From contig OX359245.1 of the NCBI GenBank assembly GCA_947179485.1, forward strand, positions 29,127,067-29,191,066: DNA of 64,000 nucleotides, written 5' to 3'. Every line of letters begins with the position of its first letter. Position 1 is the first letter of the stretch. The notes under the pieces were generated by a model, which was not told where the DNA came from, did no database searches, and was given only the letters and a program-made list of their open reading frames with translations. The translations under genes and the position numbers were made by a program. This document shows positions 1-11,536 of this stretch, one piece after another. Origin of the DNA: Allacma fusca. Taxonomy: Eukaryota > Arthropoda > Collembola > Symphypleona > Sminthuridae.

Positions 1-401
1 TAGCATTACTGGTTGACCTGTCGTATTCCTATTTAAATATGAACTGTCAATCTGTATTTAGAATAATTATGTATTTTCGAGGTAATCATCCTCTTTTCAC
101 CTGGACGAAGAACCACGTATTGAAAATACATTATTATACTTTCCGTTCTTGCAGTTACTCTGTTGTTTTGCTAATATTAAAAGCACTACGTCAAATTTTC
201 CATTTTAAATATATTTCATAAAACGAAAAGCATCCGAACTTCGACATTTCTGGACGATACATATACATATATTCATATATACATGCTCACATATAATATT
301 TAGCTCTCTAAAATCATCTGACACGGGTCCACAAGATTTTACATACCAAAACAGAAACCATTTACGTAAATTATAGATTTAACCTGGCGCGGTAAGCTGT
401 T
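1..401. other. Left edge, no gene recognised
   Basis: AT-rich sequence with a short ATATAC-rich run near 255-290. I see no convincing coding, RNA or transposon signal before the TGAACT-word repeat that starts near 402. Confidence 0.5.
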
Positions 402-554
402 TGTAATAAGTTCAGTTCATTTGATAGAGGGAACTGAACTGAACTGAACCGAAGAATAGCTAACTGAACTAAAATTTTGATTTTCGATTCAGTTCACTTT
501 GTCAGCCGAACTAAACTGAATTTTGCGAACCAAACTGAACTAGTCCGACCACTA
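402..554. mobile_element. hAT-like element remnant, TGAACT-word repeats
   Basis: A run of degenerate GAACTGAACT words is present in both orientations: AGTTCAGTTCA on the left, AACTGAACTGAACC and CCAAACTGAACT further right. It ends in AGTCCGACCACTA. Reverse-complemented, that end is TAGTGGTCGGACT, which matches the inverted ends of the complete element at 61605-62105 (TAGTGGTCGGACC). I could not fix the left end. CATCTGAC at 312-319 resembles the right flank CCTCTGAC (555-562) in 7 of 8 bases, but the sequence next to it is a poor terminus. I treat this as a one-ended relic of that element group. Confidence 0.55.
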
Positions 555-1398
555 CCTCTGACGTCGAATGTCCTCTTTCACAGTTAAATCTATAGTCGGG
601 ATTGTTAGCCTATGATAGAACCCATCCTGACTAGTTAGGGACATATGAATATCAGACGTTATTTATTTTACTTAGATTGTCATATCTCGCTTAGCAGGCA
701 CGACCCTAATGCTCCTGCATCCGTATCTGACACACGTGTGTCAACTGGAATTACATTTCTTGAAATACGACAAAAGTAAAAATAAATTTTCTGAAGATTT
801 GTAGGTCAAAACAAAAGATCCATATGAAGTAATCTCAAACGGAAGAAATTATTTCCGGATTTTTATCCGACTTGGAAATCGTACCCACTTTCACATTTTT
901 CCACTTTCCAGGCAGTCCTTCATTTAGTGATACATTTGAAAGAATAATTCTTTCATTTGCTAAACTCTAGAATCATCGAATCCATAAATTTTTCCAAATC
1001 CATCATTTTGACGATCTATAACAGCAGAATCCTGGATATTATCAGCGTGTCCAAATAAACAATGAATAATTGCAATGCATAGAATAGAACATTTTAACAC
1101 AAAGTATAGATCTGCTCCAAGAATAAAAAACTAATATGAAGATTCAAACGATGATTGTTTGTTCCAGAGCATGACTGATTATGTAGATGTAACACATGTA
1201 ATTATGTATATCTATAAACAAATTTAAACTATGTAACTGCTCCTGCAACTCCAGATGTACTAAAACCAATCAAGATTTTTATTCATTTCCAATCAAACGG
1301 TACAAAAACTTAAGCTAGGCAGACTAGTTGTCGCCACGGTAGGAATATATCATAGCCATGATAATCAGACAGGGGTTTCTACTTGTCGACTTTGGTAT
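555..1398. other. Intergenic, 3' side of CP1
   Basis: No gene seen. On the minus strand, AATAAA (plus-strand TTTATT at 1278-1283) lies about 120 bp past the CP1 stop and is a plausible polyadenylation signal. Confidence 0.5.
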
Positions 1399-2318
1399 TT
1401 ACAAAAGAATTGGACCATGGGCCAAAGTCTTGACAACTGGAGATGCAACGACTGGGACTCCACGGACGATTCCGGAGCTGTAAGACACAGCTGGGGCAAC
1501 AGCAACTGGAGCACGGACAAGAGCGGGTTGAGCAACAGCATAGGAAGCTGGGGCAATGGCAAGAGGAGCAGCCAATGGGGCTCCCAAGATTCCACGGGCA
1601 AGACGGATGTGTCCGTAAGCTGGAGCAGCGATCAAGGGAGAGGCAGCAAGGACTGGAGCGTGAGCAACGGTCTTAACAACTGGAGCAGCAGCCACGAGTG
1701 GGACACCACGGACGATTCCGGTGCTGTGAGAGACAGCGACTGGAGCAGCGGCAAGAGCAACTGGAGCTCCCAAAATTCCACGGGCAAGACGAACATGTCC
1801 ATAAGCTGGAGCAGCGATCAAGGGAGAGGCAGCCAGGACTGGAGCATGAGCAACGGTCTTGACAACTGGGGCAGCAGCAATAAGTGGGACACCACGAACG
1901 ATTCCGGTGCTGTGAGAAACAGCGACTGGAGCAGCGGCAAGAGCAACTGGAGCTCCCAAAATTCCACGGGCAAGACGGACATGTCCGTAAGCTGGAGCAG
2001 CGATCAAAGGAGAAGCAGCAAGAACTGGAGCGTGAGCAACGGTCTTAACAACTGGGGCAGCAGCCAGAAGTGGGACTCCGCGGACAATTCCGGTGCTGTG
2101 AGAGACAGCGACTGGAGCAGCAGCAAGAGCCACTGGAGCGTGAGCAACAGCAAGAGGAGCTCCCAGAAGACCAGCATTGGCAACGGCCAAGATGGTGGTA
2201 AGAGCGAAAGCTACGAACTGTTCAAAACATTTTTTTAATTTTCAAACTTTTTGCATAATTAATTTTTCGCATCATTTTAAAACCATGTAAATAATTTTAA
2301 GGTTCTTACGGATTTCAT
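1399..2318 (-). CDS. CP1: Ala/Val/Pro-rich repetitive secreted protein, probable cuticular protein
   Basis: Two coding exons: exon 1 at 2310-2318 (Met-Lys-Ser, then donor GTAAGA) and exon 2 at 1399-2217 after acceptor CAG, phase 0; 275 residues. The start is chosen because no in-frame ATG opens exon 2 and the same micro-exon layout recurs in all seven paralogues. The N-terminus MKSFVAFALTTILAVANA is a good signal peptide. The mature chain is three near-copies of a 62-residue unit. Each unit contains GHVRLARGIL, an APVAVSHSTGIVRGVP block, APVVKTVAHAPVL and AASPLIAAPAYGH. There are no cysteines and no chitin-binding R&R domain. Low-complexity AAP/AV repeats of this type are common in arthropod cuticle proteins, so an exoskeletal structural role is inferred from composition; the exact CPLC-type subfamily is not certain. 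It pairs most closely with CP2 (same MKS exon, GPIL ending). Confidence 0.8.
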
Positions 2319-2408
2319 TTTTGATGTGGACCTGGTTGTACCGTTTGTACTGGAATGTTGTAAAGATTGAGTAGAGAAGTTGAATGTGCTCTCGCTGAGA
2401 AATGTTGT

Positions 2409-2418
2409 TGCTTTTATA
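2409..2418 (-). promoter_or_regulatory. TATA box of CP1
   Basis: TATAAAAGCA on the minus strand, about 90 bp upstream of the CP1 ATG. A TATAAAAG box sits at an equivalent distance in all seven CP genes. Confidence 0.7.
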
Positions 2419-5400
2419 TCTATCCATAGATTCACTTGCAGGAATTTTTTCATTAAGTCATTTGTCCAATTAATACGATTTAAAATACGCGAGGGTCCAA
2501 AGAAGGTTGCATTTTGTGCCGCTTCCTTATTCCTACACCTCTTTGCTTGTTTCACAGACTCTCCTTCCTGTGCTTTTTGTAGGGGATTTTATTTCTTTAT
2601 GCAAACTAACGTTCAGGGTGCACTTGAAACTAGCCATATGTTCGTATAAGAAGTACATGTCTGTTCATCTGTAGGGGCTCGTGCTTTATCCTTGTAGTGA
2701 GTTGACATATGATTTATGTCGAGAAGTGAATGTTCCAAGTTCGAGACATCCACATGCTGCATAATAAGGGGAGTGCTTTATTTGTGTACAAACATTCAAC
2801 ACTACAGATTTTTTAGTTTCCTCCTATTCCAGATTTTATCTGAGCACCTGTTAAATGTTTCATGTCCTGACCTAACCGTTTCCTGCAGTTCCCACAGGGT
2901 ATACAAAGGCACGAAACTATATTTGTATCTGAATATACTGAATATTTCCTGAAGGCAGTCAATACTGTAAAGTCGGCCAATTTAATACTTTGACAATTCA
3001 TACCAAAACTTATGACATTACTGATTATTTTCTGAATTTAAACCAGGGGATACATGTTTTTTTAAATCTTTGGGTAGAACAAAATGTGTAGTTGGAAATT
3101 ATTTACCATAACTGGAATGAACGTGGGTTTTGAAAACTGACATTTCCATGGCACGTAGAAAATAAGAGATCCTGAGAAGTCTGGAACACAATAGAGATTA
3201 TACCTGATGGAATAACTGATGAATTATTAGAACCCCTCTTTGCTGCCACAAATTCGTTTCCAGATGTTCAAAATTTTGTTTAGGATTTGAATTTAACGGA
3301 TTTTGAATTCAACTGTTTTTCATTTCCACAGAAATACTTTGCAAGATTATCTCTTTTTGACAGTCGTTTGTGAACGATTTTATGAGCTTTCCGCCGACAT
3401 ATTGGAGGATCTTTGCGTTGAGAATTATTGGCATGGATTTTAATCAAAGGAAGCAAGGTTATGTGGAATTCCGTCTCAAGAGCAAAAATGAGGAAAACCC
3501 ATAAAATGAAGCATTTCTGATCGAGGCATTTTTGAAAGCCAGTCATGGCCGTTTAAAAATATTTTAAAAGACTGAACTCGGGAAAAATTTCCTTGGGGTT
3601 CACTTGAGTTCAACAGCTACCAAGTTAATCATTGAGACAGCAGGACCTAAAAATGTGAGGCAAGATTGAAGTACAATAAATGCTTAGATTTTTCTGAAGA
3701 AATTGTTTTGCAATAATCCTGCCTCTTATTTTTGGGTTCTGGAGCCTTAATCCTGGCAACAATTCTCACTGCAGGTGTTTACCACACGACCCACCGGAAA
3801 GCCCATCAAATTTCCAATAAATGATTGTAAATAAGTATTTTCGAAAACTTGGGTGTAGAAAACAATGTGTGCAAATAATTATTGTTGAATACAAAATCTG
3901 TCCAATATTCTGACTTTACCTCACATTCGCCATCTCTAAGACCAACAAAATAATTGCATATGTCAATGTGACAAATTTTCTAAAATCTGAGCAATAATGC
4001 GCAGCAAAGTGGGTTAATCAAATATTCCATGAGTCTCTCTCTTCTACTAGTGTCGGCAGTCTTATCAAATCTACCATGTTTAAACGTTCACTCCTAGACA
4101 ATATTTCTGGAATCAAATTTATAAATGTATGAAAACTAAATGATTAATAGAAGTATAGCTGCTCTTTCATTGTGTAATAATTATATTACGGGTGTATGTC
4201 AAGGAGCATAATGTCAACCGTGCCAGGACTAATTTTTAGAGCTATATTGGACGGTTTATAGTTAAAATACACGTTTTTAGAAATTTTTTTTTTTGCCCGA
4301 CGATTAAACTTATTGTTTCGTTAGAAACGGGAATAACTCGTTCCTGTGAGAGGTGCAGGATGAAGGTTACGAGATGGAAAGATGTGTGAATGTGAACCTC
4401 AATTAGTCTAGATTTTAATGACTGCAACAATTTTATTAAAGTTACTACAAATTACCAGGTTTAAAGGGTTGCAAATTAATCCGGAGCTTTGGAAAAGATA
4501 CACTTCAAAGTGAACTAAGATATTGTGAGATTGGTTTAAAAGACGTGGTAATATCAAGGGGTAAAGTAAAAACGTGCAGGTGATGGATTTGGAGAAAATC
4601 CTCCAGGAAACTGAGGTCGTAATAAATTAAAGGCTGCAGAAGAAGTGCTCTCCGAGTTATAAACTCGGAGCCTTTTTATGGGCTAAGATTTCTTTATCTT
4701 CAGAGAGAAACGTATTACAATCAAATAATTATGAATAAAGAATTTCTTAAACATTGAATTAGAGCTTAAACTAGGCTAAGATACATGTGAAATAAGGTAT
4801 ACAAAAATAGTACGTACATACATAATTGAAAAAAATAGTTATATATTGAAAGTTGCCGCTGATCGGTAGTTGAACTCACCAGTTAGGTTATTGGGTTAAA
4901 GGAAAAATTGATTAGAATAATGTCCAGGTATTTCAGAAACGTTAGTTTAAAGTACTTGGCGTAAAAGCGTTTTGCAGCCCCCGTGAGCTACCAAAACGCT
5001 GGTCGCATAAACAAATGCAAGCGTAATCCTAACAATTAAAATATTCAAATGTGTTAAACGGGTAGACTATTCCATGTAAACAACTGGACCCTCAGGTGAA
5101 ACATACGAATGTAGTTTCAGCTAATCCAGCCTGAACCCTTAATATTCACATAGTCCAACAATTTCCCCAATGCTTATTTACGCTCATTTTAAGGACATAT
5201 GCCACCAGGGTTGGCAACAGAACACAACTAGTCGTATTTATACATAGATATATAAACTCGCTTAATAACTATTATTATTTCCTGTTTGTAAACATTACTA
5301 TGAAAACATTTCGCTTAGAGTTGTTTTCAATTTTGGACGAATCAAAACTTGTGACTCCTTAAAGAATCATACCATCAGACTTCCAAAGCTTAGAATGCAC

Positions 5401-5637
5401 GACAGAGCCTTATTAAAGCTGAATAATTTGTTTTGTGACGATAAATTTAATTATTGTTACAACAACTTGGAGGGGTAATTACGTTTCATTATAAAACCAA
5501 TCGGTACATATTTTTATTTTCATTATTTTCCAATCAAAAAATACAAAGTGTTTTTAAGTTACAAAGTCTATATTTCATGGATCGCAATGAATGCGACCTT
5601 CCATTAAAGCCACCGTCGAATGTTCCACATCAGGAAT
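2419..5637. other. Intergenic between CP1 and CP2
   Basis: About 3.2 kb with no recognisable gene. Open frames are short and show no family features. A small perfect hairpin (CTCCGAG...CTCGGAG) lies near 4650-4672. AATAAA on the minus strand (plus TTTATT at 5513-5518) is a likely CP2 polyadenylation signal. Confidence 0.45.
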
Positions 5638-6772
5638 TTAGTAAAGGATTGGGCCAGCAGCCAAGGTCTTGACAGCTGGGGCAGCGATCAAAGGAGAGGC
5701 AGCAAGGACTGGAGCGTGAGCAACGGTCTTAACAACTGGGACTCCACGGACGATGCCAGAGCTGTAGGAGACAGATGGGGCAGCCACGGCAACTGGAGCG
5801 GCGTGAGCAACAGCCAATGGAGCAGCGTGGGCAACAGCCAAAGGAGCTCCCAAAAGTCCACGAGCCACACGGATGTGTCCGTAAGCTGGGGCAGCAGCGA
5901 TCAATGGAGAGGCAGCAAGGACTGGAGCGGCAGCAACAGCCTTAATAACTGGGACACCACGGACGATTCCGGTGCTGTGAGAGACAGCGACTGGAGCAGC
6001 ATGAGCAACAGCCAATGGAGCGGCGTGGGCAACAGCCAATGGAGCTGGGTGAGCAACAGCCAATGGAGCAGCGTGAGCAACGGCCAAAGGAGCTCCCAAG
6101 AGTCCACGAGCCACACGGATATGTCCGTAAGCTGGAGCAGCAGCGATCAATGGAGAGGCAGCAAGGACTGGAGAGGCAGCAAGGACTGGAGCGTGAGCAA
6201 CGGCCTTAACGACTGGGACACCACGGACAATCCCGGTGCTGTGAGAGACAGCGACTGGAGCGGCATGAGCGACAGCCAAAGGAGCGGCATGAGCAACAGC
6301 CAATGGAGCAGCGTGAGCAACAGCCAAAGGAGCTCCCAAGAGTCCACGAGCCACACGGATATGTCCGTAAGCTGGAGCAGCAGCGATCAATGGAGAGGCA
6401 GCAAGGACTGGAGAGTGAGCAACAGCCTTAACAACTGGGACACCACGGACAATCCCGGTGCTGTGAGAGACAGCGACTGGAGCAGCGGCGACAGCAACTG
6501 GAGCAGCGGCGACAGCAACTGGAGCAGCACGAACGAGAGCCGGGGCAGCAACTGCCAAAGGAGCAGCATGAGCCACGGCAAGAGGAGCAGCCAAAGGAGC
6601 TCCCAAAAGGCCGGCGTTGGCAGCGGCCAAGATGGTGGTAAGAGCGAAGGCAACGAACTGTAAAAATAAAATTTGCATTTCAATTCCAAATCGTTCTCAA
6701 AACTTTTTTTTTTACATATATCTATCCTTCTCTCAAATTTTTGTAAATTCAACAAATGCTTACGGATTTCAT
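5638..6772 (-). CDS. CP2: Ala/Val/Pro-rich repetitive secreted protein, probable cuticular protein
   Basis: Exon 1 at 6764-6772 encodes Met-Lys-Ser before a GTAAGC donor. Exon 2 at 5638-6657 follows a TTTTTACAG acceptor; total 342 residues. The in-frame ATG found further upstream on the genomic strand (6678) lies in the intron and is not the start. The signal peptide is MKSFVAFALTTILAAANA. The mature part carries four tandem modules with YGHIRVARGLLGAPLAVAH, variable runs of HAAPLAVA, SHSTGIVRGVPVVKAVAH and APVLAASPLIAAAP. It is the longest of the seven because the HAAPLAVA motif is expanded within each module. Likely an extracellular cuticle component (inference from composition and signal peptide). 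Confidence 0.8.
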
Positions 6773-6865
6773 TGTAGCTGGAGATGGATTTCAGTTGTGA
6801 TAAACACAGAAATGTTTGCAAGAGCAAGAGAAGAATGTGAGTATGATTTGGGTGACTCAAGATCC

Positions 6866-6875
6866 TGCTTTTATA
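6866..6875 (-). promoter_or_regulatory. TATA box of CP2
   Basis: TATAAAAGCA on the minus strand, about 95 bp upstream of the CP2 ATG. Confidence 0.7.
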
Positions 6876-9800
6876 TTCCTCTGGAGGGGCCATTGCATAA
6901 TTTTTTATCAACGTACTTGGCTACCTAAACCACATTGAGCTAACCACGTGGGTCCGACGGGAAGGTCGCATGATCTTGCTTCTTCCGCTTTATGTCTCCT
7001 CAAGCCTTTTCCCTTCTCACCGTTACTTCTCCTTCCTTCCTTTTTGATAGTATCCTTTTATCATGCTCTCCACATATACTAAACTCCTGCTTTCAATCCA
7101 TCCAGAGAAAAATACACACATCCAATTGTCCTTTAATACTTCTATTCCCTCAATGACTCAGTGTTTATGGCACTGTTACAATAAAGTTTCGCTTTTCATT
7201 CTTGCCCTCGGGCAACCCAGATCTCAAGCTGATTTTGTTTACCATCTGTCACTCAGCAAAATATGCATCTTCCCGATTTTTTATACACCTCACATACCTT
7301 ACCCCTTAATTGGCTTCAAATCTATGTTTCTATTTCATCCAGGACAAATTCCCTTGACATTATAACACTCTTGTGGAAATAATCCCATCAAATTAATTGG
7401 GGACCTTAACGTCGAAGGTGCTTGTATAATTTTTTTTTTCTCTGACCAACTCAAAATCATGTGCAGAATATGTCTGCAAGTAGGATTTTGAAACTGTTAC
7501 TAAATGTCCTGTTTTTACATGCCATACACATAGGACTGTGCAAGCTAATCGTCAGATCCAAGTGAATGTGATGAGTGTGTAAAAGGTTCGCAAAGTACAA
7601 GTCCGAGGCATAACTAATGAGTTGCTTATTATTGAAGCTGAGAGGCGAAGGCCAATTATTGAATTATGGCTGATTGAATTATTTTCCATTGTGATTCGTT
7701 CTTTACTTATATATTTTGAAGCAACTTGATCTCAAGCGTATATAATTTTATGCATATTTTTGAGATACTGCAGATTTTTTTAGTATGCTCCTTTGAGATT
7801 AGTAAAGGAATTAATTGAGGTGTACATTGTGTACATTTGATTTTTCCTGGAATAATTCCCACAGCTTTACATAGTTATAGCATTCAAATTGCTTGATGTT
7901 TAATGGCTTCATAAATTACGAGGTCTGTTATTATTGGGGGTCAATATTAAAAAGTATTTAAATTCTAAATAGTCACATATGTATAGGGAAGATTAAGATT
8001 AAAAATCCCATTTATAGCCAGCATTTCCTTGTGGAACTTTTTTTCCCTGGGACGAGGAGAAACAGTAATTGATTCCATTCCAGATTGCTCACTTAATTAC
8101 AGGTGGGAATTATGACGGACGAGAAAAGGGGAACCCTTTCCTGCATATTGGAAGTTAATTAAAGAGCCAGTGCCAAGCTTGGGCTTGATGTTTGTAGAAG
8201 GACTCCAGCTTATAGCATTTATCCAAACCAGTCATGATTCCACTAATGACGTTGAGCCATTCAAGTGGAGTCTGCTTTGAATCTCGCATTATTTTACAGC
8301 TATATTATCTGTGATATTTTTGTTGAACATTTTTTGGATTTTTGTTGCGGGGCTGACTCAAGATTGTAAGGCCGAATTGTGAGTAAGCTTTTGTAACCTG
8401 AGAGTGAGTGTATAAGGTAAGTTTAAGACGTAACTCACAGGCACTTTCCCAATTACGGGGAGCCATAGACTTATCAAATTGCATGCTGTCAGTTGAATAT
8501 TGAATATATGATTTTATAGGTTAATGTCACTGCACAGACAGAGTAAACATTTCTATACAATTTCATAGGTTCAGGTGTAAAATCTCAAGTTTTGTAATTT
8601 CAGCTGATCTCTTACGAAAATATGATCTTGAGCTTATTGAGTGATAGATACATAAATTTGGTTTTTAATTTAGTATTTGAAAGGCAGAGTTTATGAGGAT
8701 ATTGGGGTTAAACAGTATTTTGAGTCCTGAGCCAAGCTTTTTAACTTATTGCTAATAGTTTTTTGGGACTATGATTTGAAACTTAATCGAAAAACGTGAT
8801 ATTAGTTGAATGAAGGTTTATTGACTAATTGACTTCTTGAAATTTTTACTACAGGTATATCACAGGTACAGCAATTTCCCCATAAATTTTAAATTGATGT
8901 TTCCAGAAACCCGCCCATAAAATTTAACAATCACGTGTAAAATACTTTCTATTCTAAATTTTTCTGTGCTTTGAAATAATTTTGAGATTCTACGAGCAGC
9001 AGTCAAAAATATTTAAAAATTGATTATTATTTGAACTTATTGCACTTCATTACAGTGGAATGATTATTATTATTATGATTTATTTCGTAAGAAGCAACAA
9101 AACTGAAAATGTAGATACCCTGTGTCTCTGTAGCCTTTGAGTGTGTATTCTGGTCTAAGCCCCTTCACATCAAAAAGAGGATTTTTAAGTGAAAAAATAA
9201 TTATTGTAACAAAGATTAATTTGCTCCAACGCTAATTTTCCCCAAATCAAAACTAACAAGTACAGGATACTGTAATTATCCAAGAAGATGCGAGTAAACT
9301 GCTGGGGTATAATTTATCAATAAAGGACTGAAATGGAACTACCATATTAATCAGGTAATTACTACAAAAAGCAAATAGACGTATCTTTATGATAAGGAAA
9401 TTAAAAAAGTTCGGATTCTCTGTTAAACAATAACATATGCTGTGTATTTATAATACACGTATGCATAAGAGTCAAAAATCATCCTTTTACATGTACATTG
9501 TCAAGTTTAAACTTGATACTGTAGAGACCTCAGAGCATAAAATTTTTCTACAGAACAAAAATATTTGGGGTTGAAAAAAAAATCGTGTTAATTACGTTTA
9601 GCGCCATATTAATTTTTATAAAACTCTATATTACTCTAACTTAAAATGTCCCAGTGCTATACTTTCCTGACTGTAAGGTTGCCCTAGCATTCCCAGCACA
9701 CACACAATGACACTGCACACACAAACTATTGTGACAGAGCAAGAATTATATGACACTGACCACAAAAGCCTGTTTCTCTGCACAAGTGTGCTCATGATTA

Positions 9801-10727
9801 GTGCTCAGAAACCACTCGCTTGTTCATAACCTTTCTATGTAACGCTCCTGTTAGGATTTGTTTTACAAGCTTACCTGCAATTAGCACTCCCAACTCTTGC
9901 TCTAGCAATCTAACAATTATTATGGTAATTCCTCTCCAACTCCTAACCTGTTTATAAAGGTCAGCATCTCATTCCATGTACATAAATGTCCAGATATCTA
10001 CACTTTACCGTTCAAATCCTGCTTGAAGGTCTTACTATTACCCTCATACACACACAGATATATCAAAGCCCTGGATTGCCACCATATACAGACACAACCC
10101 CATAAAAAAAACTACATAATTGCTGTAAAGCTAGCGCCTAAACTGTTACTTCACTTGTACTACAACTATTTCTACAACCACAAAAATGACATTTGCCATT
10201 GCCATTAAAAATTATCCTTCCATTGAACTTTCCCTAGAACATTTATTGATCACTCATTGGGATTCTAAAAACTTGTTTTTATTTTTTAATATATACCTTT
10301 TAGATATATACATGAACACCTTCAACCTCCATAACTATATAAGTTAAAAATGGGTCTCCCTTTTTTGAAAATCAGGTCATAATGTAATAATACCATAATT
10401 ATTATATAAATGAACATATTCATAAGTACATTAGCCATATGTACGTATAATGTTGTCATGTATGTTATGCAATCAAGAAACCCCCTGGGTTTTCGAAATT
10501 TATGCTAATCCCTAATTTTGTGCTTGGATTTGAAAATAAATGATGGACTCGACCGGATTTCAGTACTATCAAAATTTTAATTCATTTTGCTTTCAAAATA
10601 AATAGAAAATAGTTTGTACTACCTATAGATTCGAATATTGACATTGCTCATTGTTTGTGAGATGGTACGGAATACTGTGACATTAACAGGAACACAAATG
10701 AGGAACAATTATGAGTAAAAAAATTAT
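6876..10727. other. Intergenic upstream of CP2
   Basis: About 3.8 kb with no gene or complete mobile element recognised. The only structure I can support is the 54-bp segment at 7616-7669 that resembles a segment upstream of CP3 (separate entry). Confidence 0.45.
7616..7669. other. Segment shared with the CP3 upstream region
   Basis: Starts CTAATGAGTTGCTTATTATT and contains GAGGCGAAGGCCAATTATTGA. It aligns without gaps, at roughly three-quarters identity, to 13273-13325. This copy is about 0.75 kb upstream of the CP2 TATA box. It could be a shared enhancer or an old interspersed repeat. Confidence 0.4.
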
Positions 10728-11424
10728 TTACAAGTAAAGACCACTGTGGACGGTCTTGACGGCTGGGGCGTAAGCAAGAGCTGGAGCGTGAGCATAGGCA
10801 ACTGGAGCAGCATGAACAATTGGGCTAGCATGGACAACTGGGCCAGCATGGACAAGGGCTGGGGCATGAGCATAGGCCACAGGGGAGGCATAGGCAACTG
10901 GAGCAGCACGGACGATGGTTGGGGCAGCAAGGACGGAGTGTCCAGAGTAGACGGAGTGACCAGCGAGGATTCCACGGGCAAGACGGATGTGAGCTGGGCC
11001 AGCAAGAGCCAATCCGGAGTGACCATAAGCGACTGGGGCGGCGTGAAGAACGGAGGCAGAGTGAACCACTGGAGAAGCATAAGCCACTTGGTTAACATAA
11101 GAGACAGGTGCGGCATGGACAAGGGCTGGACCAGCAGCGTAGGCGATTGGTCCTTGAGCGTAGACTCCGGAACGGACCACACTGACAGCAGCAGGGGCTC
11201 CGAGGAGTCCAGCATTGGCCACAGCCAAGAGGGTAGCAAGAGCAAAAGCGACAGCCTTTAACATTTAATTTTTATCAATTAAAATCTTGTTTTGTTTTGT
11301 GCAAATTTTTTTTCTCTTTCGGGTATATATGCCAGTATCCCATATTTGGGATACAAATATCCCATGTATGAACAATGAACATTCATTCAAATATATGCCT
11401 CCATATACAATTTCTTACGTTCAT
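10728..11424 (-). CDS. CP3: Ala/Val/His-rich secreted protein, probable cuticular protein
   Basis: Exon 1 at 11419-11424 (ATG AAC, donor GTAAGA); exon 2 at 10728-11255 after acceptor TTAAAG; 177 residues. An ATG at 11264 lies in the intron just before the acceptor and is rejected as start because the ATG-AAC micro-exon and its context (CCGTCAACATGAACGTAAG) are conserved in CP4-CP7. The signal peptide is MNAVAFALATLLAVANA. The mature chain has AAPVAYGHSGLALAGPAHIR, LARGILAGHSVYSGHSV and repeated VAYAHAPALVHAGP motifs. This is the single-module ancestor type of CP4-CP7; those carry two AGPAHIR-LARGILAGHS modules, CP3 one. Cuticle role inferred from composition. Confidence 0.8.
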
Positions 11425-11526
11425 GTTGACGGTTGGGTGTTGTGGAGTGAACTGAGCACAAGAGAACTTGAGGTAATGTTACTTGAGAGTAGTGAGAGAG
11501 TGAATGATTGTTGAGGTTTGAGGGGA

Positions 11527-11536
11527 CCCTTTTATA
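11527..11536 (-). promoter_or_regulatory. TATA box of CP3
   Basis: TATAAAAGGG on the minus strand, about 100 bp upstream of the CP3 ATG. Confidence 0.7.

Noticed and set aside
312-562. CATCTGAC / CCTCTGAC as target duplication for the TGAACT relic
   Set aside because: Only 7 of 8 bases match, and the sequence at the left border does not resemble the right terminus.
1417-2238. Long open frames on the plus strand opposite the CP genes (also 5620-6663, 10746-11261, 43445-44197, 54014-54853, 58199-58924, 62917-63633)
   Set aside because: They are Ser/Trp/Gly- or Gln/Arg-rich mirror images of Ala/Val/Pro codon repeats, which contain few stop trinucleotides in any frame. They have no signal peptide, splice or promoter support.
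4650-4672. Hairpin CTCCGAG/CTCGGAG as a small RNA or terminator
   Set aside because: A 7-bp stem with no other context; chance is likely.
4855-4895. tRNA-like B box on the minus strand
   Set aside because: No acceptor stem or A box could be paired with it.
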